From Candidatus Bathyarchaeota archaeon (GTDB lineage: Archaea > Thermoproteota > Bathyarchaeia > RBG-16-48-13 > GCA-020355125): DNA of 17,916 bases. Below are positions 1-8,541 of this stretch, piece by piece. Every line of letters begins with the position of its first letter. Position 1 is the stretch's first letter. Where the stretch lies: positions 1 to 17,916 of the forward strand of contig JAUWJG010000009.1 of the NCBI GenBank assembly GCA_030607815.1. Direction: 5' to 3'. The notes under the pieces were generated by a model. The model had not been told where the DNA came from and ran no database searches. It saw only the letters and a list, made by a program, of their open reading frames with translations. Made by a program: the position numbers and the translations under genes.

Positions 1-261
1 CTTAGAGAAACAGAAGCAACAATTTGGCTGAACAAATATGTTATTAACAATCCAATAGAAAGTGCACGGTTTATTATTCAAAAAACTTATCAGATGAAAG
101 CTTACTTAGACGGAGAAAAATATTATCTAAAGGGTGAACTCCCCGCAATTAATGCAAGTATTACTTTTCTTCAAAAACTTGAAGAAAAACTGATTAATGA
201 AAATATGAAAATAAAATGTAAAGAATCAATAAAACAATGGACTGAAGATACAATCCTATAG
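1..261 (+). CDS. C-terminal part of an unrecognised protein (5' truncated)
   Basis: An open frame runs from the first base to a TAG at 259-261 and gives 86 residues, so the window edge cuts off the N-terminus. The visible part is hydrophilic and probably helical, rich in Lys, Glu, Ile and Asn, with no membrane segment, no signal sequence and a single Cys near the end. The stretch YYLKGELPAINASITFLQKL is the most distinctive part, but I recognise no family from it. That it is coding is supported by unbroken reading up to a stop with ordinary composition. It reads toward the minus-strand hsp20 gene (convergent). The function is unknown. Confidence 0.55.
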   Translation, partial: LRETEATIWLNKYVINNPIESARFIIQKTYQMKAYLDGEKYYLKGELPAINASITFLQKLEEKLINENMKIKCKESIKQWTEDTIL

Positions 262-634
262 ATTATATTCAGCATAAAATGTAATGCTTTTAATAAAGAT
301 CGATAATTTTAAGTAATAAATGGTCATTATTGCGTACGGATCAGGTTTTAGCGTTCAAATACCGTGATGAATAGTTGAAATAGCAGGTTTGGTCCAAAGC
401 ATTCTTTTGAACCTATAAAGGTAAAGCATTTTGTAAACACACTACAATAATTAGGAAGGAAGAAAAAATATTGTGAAAGAGAGGACGTTTTTAACCCATG
501 TTAAGAAAAGTTGTAGAAGCAAACACCGAAACATATTTTTTCCTTCATTGAATTGATAATGATTCGGAAAACTTTCTTCAAAGATATATTATAGGATAAT
601 CTAAAAAAAAAAGAGAAATGAAAAAAGCTATAGA
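262..634. other. Gene-free stretch between convergent genes
   Basis: About 370 AT-rich bases lie between the partial gene and the end of hsp20. I find no convincing gene, tRNA or repeat. The best small frame is a GTG at about 473 behind an AGGAAGGAAG stretch; it closes after roughly 25 codons and has no recognisable product. The right end holds the T-tract that probably ends hsp20 transcription. Confidence 0.5.
603..612 (-). terminator. T10 tract, likely transcription terminator of hsp20
   Basis: Ten A in a row on the plus strand are ten U in the minus-strand transcript, 23 bases past the hsp20 stop codon. Archaeal RNA polymerase terminates at such U-tracts without needing a hairpin. A 15-base palindrome (AGATTAG-T-CTAATCT, 632-646) overlaps the hsp20 stop codon and could add a small stem. 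Confidence 0.6.
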
Positions 635-1246
635 TTAGTCTAATCTTATTTTCTCGACCGCTGGTCCAGTTCTCTTGATCTTTGTTAATATTACTTGTAA
701 AACACCGTTCTTATAGTTCGCTTTACTAACCTTTGGATCGATTGAGGTTAGTAAATCTATCTCCTTGTAATAGTTCCTCATCTCAGTATCCACAGAGATA
801 ATTAAACGTTGCGCTGTATATGTTAAATCTATATCTTCCTTTTCAACACCAGGAACCTCTGCGATGACTCGAATAGTGACAGCGTCCTCGAATATATCGA
901 TAAGTGGCTCCCGCCCTACCCTGTACCGTAAAGAAGGTTTATGGTAACCCGCTGGTGTAAGCTTTGATGAAGATTTTACATTACCGAATTCCCTTATGAT
1001 CGGTTTACCATCGAATCCTATTGTCACTGAATAGCCATAAACGAAGGGTCTTATCTTCCAGCTTGTTCCCCCGTTTGAGAGGTTTTTTTCTCTAATAAGA
1101 TTCTTAGACATGTTTTTTGTCATTTCTTTGAACATTTCATCAAAGATTTTATCCATATCTTCGAAGCTTCTGAAATTTATAAAGGGCGTTCGCCACTGAC
1201 GCCGCATTTTCTTTAACCAACGCTCAAAATCTTTGTCTCGAGTCAT
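635..1246 (-). CDS. hsp20: Small heat-shock protein, Hsp20/alpha-crystallin family
   Basis: A 203-residue ATP-independent holdase chaperone of the cytoplasm, expected to bind unfolding proteins and form oligomers. Residues 1-60 are a charged, Met-rich N-terminal arm containing FEDMDKIFDEMFKEM. Residues 65-90 hold a RPFVYGYSVTIGFDGKP segment often seen in archaeal Hsp20 proteins. The alpha-crystallin domain covers about 110-195, including IRVIAEVPGVEKEDIDL and the hallmark ANYKNGVLQVILTK, which matches the A-x-x-x-N-G-V-L signature. The C-terminal tail is very short and the usual I-x-I oligomerisation motif is weak (only IRL). The ATG follows AAAGGAG at good spacing, which supports this start. 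The gene stands alone with its own promoter and T-tract. Family assignment is firm; client proteins are unknown. Confidence 0.92.
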   Translation of the reverse strand: MTRDKDFERWLKKMRRQWRTPFINFRSFEDMDKIFDEMFKEMTKNMSKNLIREKNLSNGGTSWKIRPFVYGYSVTIGFDGKPIIREFGNVKSSSKLTPAGYHKPSLRYRVGREPLIDIFEDAVTIRVIAEVPGVEKEDIDLTYTAQRLIISVDTEMRNYYKEIDLLTSIDPKVSKANYKNGVLQVILTKIKRTGPAVEKIRLD

Positions 1247-1326
1247 TTCTAGTTCTCCTTTCTTAATTTAAAGAGTTGTTCTAGTATTTTGCATGGACAG
1301 AGTCTGTAAAAAAAGTTTCGTTATGA

Positions 1327-1335
1327 ATATAAAAA
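1327..1335 (-). promoter_or_regulatory. TATA-like box of hsp20
   Basis: On the minus strand TTTTTATAT lies about 80 bases before the hsp20 ATG. A start about 25 bases downstream would leave a leader of roughly 55 bases with the GGAG ribosome site. The region is AT-rich, so the exact box is uncertain. Confidence 0.35.
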
Positions 1336-1469
1336 GAGCTATAAACTCACATCTTTTAAGGATTACCAAGGTAATTTATCAAAAATGAATCTATGATATA
1401 GAATATATGTTTTTTATGTTTAGAACCTCTACATCTGATTTGAACGGTTACATTAAAACGTTGCAGATT

Positions 1470-3014
1470 TTAGTAATCATATAATTGAGAATATTTCGCA
1501 TCTAAGTAGTTGAGATAAGGTCCTATGTTAATTCCTTCACCTGTAATTTTCTTTAAAAGATCTTGAGGATTGTAAAGGTTACCGTATTTATGAACATTGT
1601 TAATGAGCCATTGTTTTATATTTTGAAAGTTACCTTCAGAAATTTCAGTGCGCCATAATGGAACTTCTTTCTCCATTGTTGAAATAATCTGTCCACTGTA
1701 AATATTACCAAGCGCGTAAGTCGGGAAGTAACCATAGATAGCACTGGCCCAATGAGTATCTTGCATAACACCTTCAGAATTATTTTCAATCTTTACTCCA
1801 AGATAAGTCGCATATTTCTGGTTCCAAATATCAGGAAGCTCTTCAACTTCAATTCTACCTGCAATTAAATCTTGCTCAATTTCAAATCGAATGATTATAT
1901 GAAGGCAATAGGTGATCTCGTCCGCTTCGATTCGAATCTTAGATGGTTGAACCAGATTAATTGCGTGTACAAAATCATTCAACTTAACGTGAGAGAATTT
2001 ATCTTTAGTCATTTCTTTCAACGTAGGATAAAAATAAGTCCAAAACTCAGTTGATCGACCTATAATATTTTCTACCAAACGGGATTGAAACTCATGGAAT
2101 CCCAGTGAACAAGATTCTCCAATAGGTTGATATATCCATTTAGGGGGAAGATTTTGTTCGTAAAGGGCATGTCCTACCTCATGGAGTATTGAGAAGAGTG
2201 ATGAACTGAAATTATCTGCATAATAATGTGTTGTGATACGTACATCATCATAATATCCCGTAGTGAAGGGGTGTTCAGTCTCATCAATCCTACCGCCTGC
2301 CTTCTCAGAAGTAACATCATATCCAAAAAATTTCGTTATTAGGATGGAAATTCTTCGTTGAATCTCTATTGGAATCTTACGTCGTAAAATTGAAATGTCT
2401 GGTTGTTTCGAGGATGATAAACATTTGTTAAGAATTGGAATAAGGCCTCGTTTTAGATTATTGAAAACGTTTGAGATTATCGCAGAAGTTACTCCGGGTT
2501 CAAAAATATCTATGAGGGCATCATAAGGTTTGTGAACTCCTTTGACATCCATCAGGAATTCTGCGGCTCTCTTTTTCAGCTCAACGAGTTTCTCTAGTTC
2601 AGGTTTAAAAAGAGAGAATTTGTTTAATGTTTTAGCTTTCTTCCATACACCAATAGTAATAGCGCGTTGTCTCTCAGTTTCTACAACGAGGTTTTCAGGT
2701 AGTTTAGTCTGTTCATTGTAGTTTTTTCTGATCAGATAAATATTTCTTTTTCGAATAGAGTCGAAAGTTACAAAATTTGGGTGATTTTCTATTTTTTCCA
2801 GTAAGTTTCCGATTATAGGATTCGTAGTCATTTTGTGTTCGATTCCACTTAATAAAGCCAACTGGTTACTTCTTAGAGTAATCCCCTTGGGTGGCATTTT
2901 TGTTTCCATATCCCAATTTATAATACTTACTGCAGATTGAAGAATTGGAATTTTTTTGACTATTTCCATTAGTTTATCATAATTGAGATCTGATGGATCT
3001 ATTGGTTGTATCAT
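1470..3014 (-). CDS. M32 family metallocarboxypeptidase (thermostable carboxypeptidase)
   Basis: A 514-residue cytoplasmic zinc carboxypeptidase that releases single residues from peptide C-termini; the length matches the M32 family (about 500). The zinc motif HEVGH is at 278-282 (H278, E279 as general base, H282). The third ligand is probably E308 in GFHEFQSR. The family's HPF element is at 248-250, and IRIEADEITYCLHIIIRFEIE further on fits the conserved IRVEADELTYxLHI block. One small oddity is that the usual HESQSR reads HEFQSR. The ATG follows AAGGGTG, an acceptable archaeal ribosome site. It lies 231 bases downstream of ilvE, beyond an ilvE T-tract, so it is probably transcribed separately. 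A role in peptide turnover is inferred from the family. Confidence 0.93.
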   Translation of the reverse strand: MIQPIDPSDLNYDKLMEIVKKIPILQSAVSIINWDMETKMPPKGITLRSNQLALLSGIEHKMTTNPIIGNLLEKIENHPNFVTFDSIRKRNIYLIRKNYNEQTKLPENLVVETERQRAITIGVWKKAKTLNKFSLFKPELEKLVELKKRAAEFLMDVKGVHKPYDALIDIFEPGVTSAIISNVFNNLKRGLIPILNKCLSSSKQPDISILRRKIPIEIQRRISILITKFFGYDVTSEKAGGRIDETEHPFTTGYYDDVRITTHYYADNFSSSLFSILHEVGHALYEQNLPPKWIYQPIGESCSLGFHEFQSRLVENIIGRSTEFWTYFYPTLKEMTKDKFSHVKLNDFVHAINLVQPSKIRIEADEITYCLHIIIRFEIEQDLIAGRIEVEELPDIWNQKYATYLGVKIENNSEGVMQDTHWASAIYGYFPTYALGNIYSGQIISTMEKEVPLWRTEISEGNFQNIKQWLINNVHKYGNLYNPQDLLKKITGEGINIGPYLNYLDAKYSQLYDY

Positions 3015-3068
3015 ATTAACACCCTTAGTAAGTACTTTAATTCAATAATTTAGAATTTGTTGTTTACA

Positions 3069-3078
3069 ATATTTATTT
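3069..3078 (-). promoter_or_regulatory. TATA-like box of the M32 carboxypeptidase gene
   Basis: The minus strand reads AAATAAATAT about 55-65 bases before the ATG, after the ilvE T-tract. The position suits an archaeal promoter, but the surroundings are AT-rich. Confidence 0.3.
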
Positions 3079-3218
3079 CTGGGATAATAAAGTAATGCAG
3101 ATTTTATCTAAAGCTTAGGAGGAAAAGGGAAGTTTTGATTCTTTTCGTTCACTTCAATTGGGATCGCAGAATTATTTTGAAACAAAGATGTTCAATTAAA
3201 CAACATAAATAACTAGAT

Positions 3219-3225
3219 AAAAAAA
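3219..3225 (-). terminator. T7 tract downstream of ilvE
   Basis: Seven A on the plus strand give a U7 tract in the minus-strand transcript about 20 bases beyond the ilvE stop codon, with further T-rich sequence after it. It fits an archaeal hairpin-independent terminator. Confidence 0.5.
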
Positions 3226-3245
3226 GAATAGATATTGTTGGAGAT

Positions 3246-4121
3246 TTAGCTGTAGATTGGAGTACCGCGTTTTCTGATTTTTTTGAAGTTGTCAATGAGC
3301 ATTGTTGTTACCGGACCGGGTTTTCCTGTACCTATCAACTTACCATCAACATTAACTAAAGGTGCTATCTCAGCCGCCGTACCAGTAAAAAATGATTCAT
3401 CTGCATTATAAAGTTCATGAACCGTAATCGACCTTTCAACGACTTTGATTCCTTCCTTCTCCGCTAAATCTATGACAACTTGTCTTGTTATTCCAAGAAG
3501 AATGGCTGCTGAAGGGGGTGGTGTAATAATTACACCCGCTTTAACAATAAAGATATTATCTCCTGTTCCTTCGCAGACAGTTCCATTTTGATTCAGCATA
3601 AGAGCTTCATTTACACCGGCTTTATTAGCTTCTATTCGAGCTAAAATGTTATTTAAATAGTTCAAAGATTTAATCATAGGATTTATTGCAGTAACTGAAT
3701 TTCGACGTGTGAAAGCAATAATTGCAGTTGCATTTTTTCCTTCAAAAAGAGGCGCTAAATAATCTGCAATTATAATAATTGATGCTTTTGGACAGAGAGT
3801 TGGATTCAAACCTAGAGTACCTATACCTCTAGAAACAACAACTCTGATATAGGCATCTTTCAGTTTATTTCTATTGAGAGTTTCAATTATTGCGTTTTTA
3901 AACTCGGCTTTGGATAAAGGTATTATTAGTTCAATGGATTTTGCAGATTCATATAATCGGTTTATATGTTCATTAAGTTTGAAAACACATCCTTCGTAAG
4001 CTCTTATTCCTTCAAAGACACCATCACCATAAAGGAAACCGTGATCGAATACTGATATCTTCGCCTCTTTTTTTGGATAGTATTTTCCATCGATATAGAC
4101 TTCAAATTCCTTTGACAACAT
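3246..4121 (-). CDS. ilvE: Branched-chain amino acid aminotransferase (PLP, fold type IV)
   Basis: Transfers the amino group of glutamate to the 2-oxoacid precursors of valine, leucine and isoleucine, the last step of all three routes. At 291 residues it has the normal length for class IV aminotransferases. Near the N-terminus are FDHGFLYGDGVFEGIRAY (25-42, the D-x-G-x-x-x-G-D-G-V-F-E block) and the following R55. The PLP lysine is K151 in MIKSLNYLNN, E184 in CEGTGDNIF contacts the cofactor, and ITRQVV (211-216) and FFTGTAAEIAP (244-254) are the phosphate-binding elements. The ATG is preceded by GGAGGATC, an excellent ribosome site. It is flanked by T-tracts on both sides and 428 bases from ilvD, so it appears to be its own transcription unit beside the pathway operons. 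D-amino acid aminotransferase or ADC lyase are alternatives within the fold, but context favours IlvE. Confidence 0.95.
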   Translation of the reverse strand: MLSKEFEVYIDGKYYPKKEAKISVFDHGFLYGDGVFEGIRAYEGCVFKLNEHINRLYESAKSIELIIPLSKAEFKNAIIETLNRNKLKDAYIRVVVSRGIGTLGLNPTLCPKASIIIIADYLAPLFEGKNATAIIAFTRRNSVTAINPMIKSLNYLNNILARIEANKAGVNEALMLNQNGTVCEGTGDNIFIVKAGVIITPPPSAAILLGITRQVVIDLAEKEGIKVVERSITVHELYNADESFFTGTAAEIAPLVNVDGKLIGTGKPGPVTTMLIDNFKKIRKRGTPIYS

Positions 4122-4260
4122 TGATCCTCCAAATTATCTTAACATAAAAATGTTTTCTTATGATTAAAAAGATTGCCCCTAAAATTTGGTGACAGTAATG
4201 ATTAGTTATAGTTTTTTATGCATTATGTATTAGACAGGGGACAAATATTATCTGAGCAGG

Positions 4261-4270
4261 ATATATAAAA
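4261..4270 (-). promoter_or_regulatory. TATA box, probably of ilvE
   Basis: TTTTATATAT on the minus strand is the best TATA match between ilvD and ilvE. Initiation about 25 bases downstream would leave a leader of roughly 115 bases ahead of the ilvE ribosome site. The same bases read TATATAAAA on the plus strand, so orientation rests on the gene context. Confidence 0.4.
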
Positions 4271-4535
4271 CGCATACTGCATGATGTTTATTTTGAGAGT
4301 TTTACTTAAATTTAGAGATAAAATTGAAGTAAATTCAGAATAGGAAGATCCTTTACAATTGCCAGACTTTAACAAAAAATGATTTACTTATATTTTTAGA
4401 TAAGTTGAGATATATTACTAAACGCGGTGAACATAAAAAAAGAGGTAGTTTCCAAGAGGGATAATAATGTTAAAAAGGGTTATCAATTTTTGAATGTTGT
4501 AGAGAAGAAAAGTAATGAAATGATGTGAAATAAGT

Positions 4536-4543
4536 AAAAAAAA
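4536..4543 (-). terminator. T8 tract downstream of ilvD
   Basis: Eight consecutive U in the minus-strand transcript, starting 7 bases after the ilvD stop codon. This separates the cimA-ilvD unit from ilvE. Confidence 0.6.
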
Positions 4544-4549
4544 TTCCTG

Positions 4550-6220
4550 TTAATCTTGAATACGCAATATTGCACCTTTATCCGCAGATTGAACCATGTG
4601 TAAATAGCGAGCCAAGTATCCTTTTTTTACTTTTGGAATGAAAGGTTTCAAATCTTTCAACCGGTTCTGTATCTCATCATCACTCAATCTAACGTTTAAT
4701 CTTCTTTCTGGAACATTAATATCTATCAGATCCCCCTCCATCAGAACAGCTATCGGACCCCCTTCTGCGGCTTCAGGTGAAATGTGGCCAATACACAATC
4801 CTTGGGTTGCACCAGAAAATCGACCATCAGTTATTAATGCCACAGAATCCATTAAACCAAGTCCAACTATTATTGAAGTAGGTAAGAGCATCTCCCTCAT
4901 CCCCGGTCCTCCTTGTGGTCCCTCATAACGGATAACAATGACATCGCCTACACAAATTTCATTGCCAAGAATAGCCTTAATAGATTCCTCTTCAGAATTG
5001 AAAATTCGTGCTGGACCAGAGTGAACGAGCATCCCTTGAGAAACTGCAGCAGTTTTTAAGACGGAACCTCTAAGAGCTATATTTCCCCTAAGAATTGATA
5101 TACCGCCCTCTATGTGAATTGGATTTGATAATGGTCTTATCACTTCCCTGTTAACTATTTTGACATTCATCAAGTTTTCGAAAACTGTTTTACAAGTAAC
5201 AGTTAGGAGTTTCATATGAAGAAGGGAACTTAACTCTTTCATAACTACGGGAACCCCTCCTGCGTTATCAAGATCTTCCAGCGCGTAAGGTCCTTTAGGC
5301 ATCATATTACATAAATGAGGAATCTTCCTACCGATCTCATCAAACATATTTAAAGAAAGAGAAATATCAAGTTCATTAGCTATTGCGATTAGATGTAAAA
5401 CAGTATTAGTTGAACCGCCTAAAGCCATATCAACCATTATAGCATTTTCAAAAGCTTCAAAATTCATTATATCTGAAGGTTTAATATTTCTCCTAACAAG
5501 CTCCATGATTTGCATACCACTACGTTCACAAATGGTTAATCGTCTTGAATCTACAGCTGGGACAGTCGCTGAACCGGGAAGAGAGAACCCTAGTCCCTCT
5601 GTTACACACGCCATAGTGTTTGCTGTAAACATTCCACTACATGAACCCAAAGTTGGACATGCTCTTCTTTCAAGTTCAATAAATTGTTCTTCTGTTATTC
5701 TCCCAGATTTATATTCTCCTACAGCTTGAAAAGTTGAGTGAAGACCCAACTTTTTTCCTAAATATAATCCAGACAGCATAGGACCACCAGTAACAACGAT
5801 AGAAGGTATGTTAATTCTTGAAGCGCCCATAATCATTCCAGGAGTAATTTTATCACAGTTTGAAAGAAGAACGATTCCATCGAATTGATGCGCTTGAACC
5901 ATAAGCTCAACTGAATCTGCAATAATTTCACGAGAAGGAAGAGAATATTTCATTCCCTCATGACCCATAGCGATTCCGTCACAAATCGCAATAGTATTGA
6001 ACTCAAAGGGAACTCCACCGCCTACCCGTATTCCCAAAGCTACTGCTTTCGCTAATCGATCAAGGTGAGCGTGCCCTGGAACAATCGTTGTGAAGCTATT
6101 AGCTATCCCGATAAAAGGTTTCTGTAAATCTTCTCCATGGACACTAAGCGCATTAAGTAATGATCTGTTTCCAGACCGTTCAATTCCTTTCTTTACTACA
6201 TCACTTCTCAATTTGATCAC
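4550..6220 (-). CDS. ilvD: Dihydroxy-acid dehydratase
   Basis: Dehydrates 2,3-dihydroxyisovalerate and 2,3-dihydroxy-3-methylvalerate to the 2-oxoacids of the valine/leucine and isoleucine routes. The 556 residues match the IlvD/Edd family. Cluster ligands are C122 in [10 protein letters not shown] and C194 in [16 protein letters not shown]. The third cysteine of plant-type [2Fe-2S] enzymes is replaced by glycine (G49 in [13 protein letters not shown]), as in E. coli IlvD, so an oxygen-sensitive [4Fe-4S] cluster is expected. [10 protein letters not shown] and [10 protein letters not shown] are further family blocks. The start is GTG; its GTGA overlaps the TGA of the upstream synthase gene by 4 bases, so translation is coupled. 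Sugar-acid dehydratases share the fold, but residue pattern and neighbours point to IlvD. Confidence 0.96.
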   Translation of the reverse strand: MIKLRSDVVKKGIERSGNRSLLNALSVHGEDLQKPFIGIANSFTTIVPGHAHLDRLAKAVALGIRVGGGVPFEFNTIAICDGIAMGHEGMKYSLPSREIIADSVELMVQAHQFDGIVLLSNCDKITPGMIMGASRINIPSIVVTGGPMLSGLYLGKKLGLHSTFQAVGEYKSGRITEEQFIELERRACPTLGSCSGMFTANTMACVTEGLGFSLPGSATVPAVDSRRLTICERSGMQIMELVRRNIKPSDIMNFEAFENAIMVDMALGGSTNTVLHLIAIANELDISLSLNMFDEIGRKIPHLCNMMPKGPYALEDLDNAGGVPVVMKELSSLLHMKLLTVTCKTVFENLMNVKIVNREVIRPLSNPIHIEGGISILRGNIALRGSVLKTAAVSQGMLVHSGPARIFNSEEESIKAILGNEICVGDVIVIRYEGPQGGPGMREMLLPTSIIVGLGLMDSVALITDGRFSGATQGLCIGHISPEAAEGGPIAVLMEGDLIDINVPERRLNVRLSDDEIQNRLKDLKPFIPKVKKGYLARYLHMVQSADKGAILRIQD

Positions 6221-7764
6221 TTCGACGGTTTCTTATTTCTGATATCCCCAGCCATTAATACATTCATCCCATTCAACATAGCTTCAACACTAGCCATTAC
6301 AATGTCTCCATGAACGCCTTTAGAAGTTAGCACTATATTCCCCTTCTTTAACTTCACAGTTACTTCCACAACGGCATTAGTTCCACCGGTTATGGCTTTA
6401 ACGTTATAATCATCAAGCTGAATGTCTGTAGATTGGGCGATAGCCTTGTTTATTGCATTTATTGCAGCGTCTACAGGCCCAATACCCACAGCAGCTTCAG
6501 TTAAGATCTTTCCTGCCATAGAAAGTCTTACTGATGCTGTAGGAGTGATCTTGTTTCCTGCCATAACAGTCAATTCTTCTAACTTGACAGGATATACCTT
6601 CGGTAAACCCATCACCATCTCAGCTATAGTGTACAGGTCAACATCCGTTATTACTTTCCCGCGATCTCCAATGGTTTTAATTCGTCGAAAGATCTCCTTT
6701 AACTGATTCTGGTTTGGTTTTAAATCTAAATCTGCAAGAAATGCCTTAATACCGTGAGTGCCAGAGAGTTTTCCTGTTGAGAGTCTCCGGTGTATACCTA
6801 CAAGTTCAGGGGCGAAAGGCTCATATGTAAGAGGTGAAGCAAGCACCCCGTGAGTGTGTATTCCAGCTTCATGTGTGAAAGCATTATCACCAATAATAGC
6901 CTTATTCGGTTGAATAGGAATCCCTGTAAGCCGTGAGACAAGGCGTGATATGTTGTAGAAGAGTTGAGTCTTTATTGGGAGTTGAATATCGTATAATGAT
7001 ATAAGCGTCATGGCAATTTCTTCGAGTGATGCATTTCCAGCCCTCTCTCCAAGACCGTTGATGGTGGCGTGAATTTCTTTAGCACCGCCCATCAAGGCTG
7101 CAATGGAGTTAGCGACGGCCATGCCGAAGTCATTATGACAGTGAGCACTAACAGGAACATTGAATGTAGAGCTTATTTCATGGTGAAAAGAATAGGATCT
7201 CTCCGGAGTTAAGATGCCGACAGTATCACATGGACAAATTCTATCAGCACCAGCATCTATTCCCGCAGCAAAAATTTTTTTTACAAAATTAATATTGCTT
7301 CTAGTAGAGTCTTCTGCAGAGAGTTCAACGATTAAGCCATGATCTTTTGCATATTGGGTTGTATCGATGGCCATCTGGAGAACTTGTTCTTCCGTTTTCT
7401 TTAATTTATATTTTAAATGTGAAGGTGAAGTTGAAACGACTAGGTGAACGCCTTGAGCATCACTCTTCAGGACAGCATCAATATCTCTTTTTAATGCCCG
7501 AGCAAAACTTATTATCTCAGCATTAAGTTTTTCTTTCATTATTAGACGGATGGCTTTTATCTCTCCCTCCGAAGCTATTGCCGATCCTGCTTCGATAATC
7601 TGGATGCCAAGATCGTCTAAGCGTTTTGCTATACGTAGTTTCTTTTCTGGGTTTAGAGAAGCTCCCGGAGTTTGTTCACCGTCACGTAGAGTAGTATCCA
7701 AAAAGTTTATTGAATTTAAGTTAAGTTTAGATAAATCAATATCCCAGTTATAGGTGCTTGACAA
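6217..7764 (-). CDS. cimA: Citramalate synthase, CimA-like (LeuA paralog)
   Basis: A 515-residue DRE-TIM acyltransferase that probably condenses pyruvate with acetyl-CoA to (R)-citramalate, opening the threonine-independent isoleucine route. [14 protein letters not shown] (21-34) carries the catalytic R27-D28 and the E-Q of the RDGEQ motif. The metal-binding HCHND is at 208-212, [14 protein letters not shown] is in the catalytic barrel, and [11 protein letters not shown] follows in the linker domain. A C-terminal regulatory domain (about 385-505, including GPVDAA and GGTNAVVEV) is present. [35 protein letters not shown] residues and [11 protein letters not shown] resemble methanogen CimA more than LeuA, as I recall them, and a second paralog sits in the leu operon. 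The start is TTG behind GGTGA; the only other possible in-frame start lies inside the catalytic motif. Isopropylmalate synthase or a dual-specificity enzyme is the main alternative. Two short stretches are almost identical to leuA at DNA level. Confidence 0.75.
   Translation of the reverse strand: MSSTYNWDIDLSKLNLNSINFLDTTLRDGEQTPGASLNPEKKLRIAKRLDDLGIQIIEAGSAIASEGEIKAIRLIMKEKLNAEIISFARALKRDIDAVLKSDAQGVHLVVSTSPSHLKYKLKKTEEQVLQMAIDTTQYAKDHGLIVELSAEDSTRSNINFVKKIFAAGIDAGADRICPCDTVGILTPERSYSFHHEISSTFNVPVSAHCHNDFGMAVANSIAALMGGAKEIHATINGLGERAGNASLEEIAMTLISLYDIQLPIKTQLFYNISRLVSRLTGIPIQPNKAIIGDNAFTHEAGIHTHGVLASPLTYEPFAPELVGIHRRLSTGKLSGTHGIKAFLADLDLKPNQNQLKEIFRRIKTIGDRGKVITDVDLYTIAEMVMGLPKVYPVKLEELTVMAGNKITPTASVRLSMAGKILTEAAVGIGPVDAAINAINKAIAQSTDIQLDDYNVKAITGGTNAVVEVTVKLKKGNIVLTSKGVHGDIVMASVEAMLNGMNVLMAGDIRNKKPSK
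6797..6875 (-). repeat. Near-identical tract B shared (inverted) with leuA at 14745-14823
   Basis: Read on the minus strand, these 79 bases match 14745-14823 of the plus strand with only two differences (at 6866 and 6813), including a perfect run of 52 bases (6814-6865). The tract codes for the [20 protein letters not shown] region. Synonymous positions agree here although neighbouring conserved codons of the two genes differ freely. Confidence 0.9.
7103..7144 (-). repeat. Identical tract A shared (inverted) with leuA at 14476-14517
   Basis: Read on the minus strand, these 42 bases equal 14476-14517 on the plus strand without a mismatch. They encode [14 protein letters not shown], the metal-binding region. 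Matching ends abruptly on both sides. Confidence 0.9.
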
Positions 7765-7802
7765 TAAATCACCAAATATCCCTTTAATATAAGGATTTTT
7801 CG

Positions 7803-7828
7803 GAATATATAATTGGTCATATATATTC
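7803..7828 (-). promoter_or_regulatory. Promoter region of cimA-ilvD with a perfect inverted repeat
   Basis: GAATATATA (7803-7811) and TATATATTC (7820-7828) form perfect 9-base arms around an 8-base spacer, centred about 50 bases before the cimA start. Each arm also resembles a TATA box on the minus strand. Initiation from the nearer arm would give a leader of about 20 bases including the GGTGA site. It may be a promoter, an operator for a dimeric regulator, or both. Confidence 0.45.
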
Positions 7829-7904
7829 TTTATTAATTCGAATTGAATAATCTAGACATGTGAAGTTAGTATATGAAACTTTTGTTAGACGTTATGGCCA
7901 CAGT

Positions 7905-8411
7905 CTAGGAAATTGTCACATTCGTTACAGTAGGTATTTTAAGAATTTTTGAGAGTAAATCTCCCGGAATAGGTTTCTCCGTAATTATGATAAGTTTTGG
8001 ATCTGGATAAATCTCTGCATCCTCCGCCAGTATTTGTCTAATGCTTATACCTTCTTTCGCTATCAAAGTAGAAGTTGCGGCTATAATTCCAATAGCCGCT
8101 GGTTTAGCCCGTATCTCTATAACGCCATATCCTAGATATGGAGCTACATCCTTCAATAGAGGCCCCGCTGGTTTCAAATTCATAAAAAGGTGTCTTAACG
8201 TATCATCACTAAGGATGGCTTCAGCAGTCTCCTTAACAATTCGTCTATCAACATTTAATGATTTCGCAATCTTTGTAGCAGTAAGCTCAATTGTTCCACA
8301 ATAAATTTTTCCATCTTCTCCGATACGTAAACCTAATTCAACTAAGGCTTTAGAAATTTTAAGTTTTGATGGAGCATTTTCAAAATATTGTTTTATTTTC
8401 TTCCACAACAA
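7905..8411 (-). CDS. HTH-ACT amino-acid metabolism regulator (COG2061-like)
   Basis: A 168-residue cytoplasmic protein of the archaeal COG2061 type (ACT-domain regulator of amino acid metabolism). Residues 1-75 form a helix-turn-helix-like N-terminus with ELTATKIAKSLNVDRRIVKETAEAIL as the likely recognition region. A LKPAGPLLKDVAPYLGYGVIEI linker leads to an ACT domain at about 95-168 (AAIGIIAATSTLIAKEGISIRQILAEDAEI then KLIIITEKPI), the fold that binds amino acids in many feedback regulators. The first possible start is TTG at 8411, next to a second TTG, behind AGGGGAA; either may be used. It is divergent from ilvB and lies 140 bases upstream of cimA with no obvious T-tract between, so cotranscription with cimA-ilvD is possible. 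A role as a branched-chain amino acid sensor for this cluster is inferred from position and domains, not shown. COG2061 has also been described as a predicted homoserine dehydrogenase regulator. Confidence 0.8.
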   Translation of the reverse strand: MLWKKIKQYFENAPSKLKISKALVELGLRIGEDGKIYCGTIELTATKIAKSLNVDRRIVKETAEAILSDDTLRHLFMNLKPAGPLLKDVAPYLGYGVIEIRAKPAAIGIIAATSTLIAKEGISIRQILAEDAEIYPDPKLIIITEKPIPGDLLSKILKIPTVTNVTIS

Positions 8412-8541
8412 CGATTCCCCTAGACATATATAGACAATAAGGCTTAAATGTGTCTTTCTATCGCTAGGGTTGAAAAATTCAACATATTATCCCGAAGCTT
8501 TACAAAACTTTGAAGTCTAACTATTTTCTAGAAGGTGAAAT

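Larger units (their letters stand above)
4122..4549. other. 428-base intergenic region carrying the ilvE promoter and ilvD terminator
   Basis: No gene was found on either strand. The plus strand has only very short frames: about 20 codons from 4281 and 8 codons after a GAGGGAT near 4467. These point away from both flanking genes. The right edge has the ilvD T8 tract and the middle a strong TATA element (4261-4270). Its length is unusual for this compact cluster, but no repeat or RNA fold was evident by eye. Confidence 0.5.

Noticed and set aside
330..365. GTTCAAAT string resembling a tRNA T-loop
   Set aside because: The flanking bases do not form the T-stem and no acceptor or anticodon arms could be placed.
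473..550. GTG-initiated frame of about 25 codons behind AGGAAGGAAG
   Set aside because: Too short, no recognisable product and no promoter-like context beyond a purine-rich stretch.
632..646. Palindrome AGATTAGTCTAATCT as an operator
   Set aside because: It overlaps the hsp20 stop codon at the 3' end of the gene; at most a small stem near the terminator.
4467..4493. Eight-codon frame (M-L-K-R-V-I-N-F) after GAGGGATAAT, resembling a leader peptide
   Set aside because: It is on the plus strand, whereas ilvD and ilvE on both sides are on the minus strand, so it cannot lead either gene.
4638..4928. Plus-strand frame of 96 codons inside ilvD
   Set aside because: Lies entirely antisense within the well-supported ilvD gene and has no recognisable product; a shadow frame.
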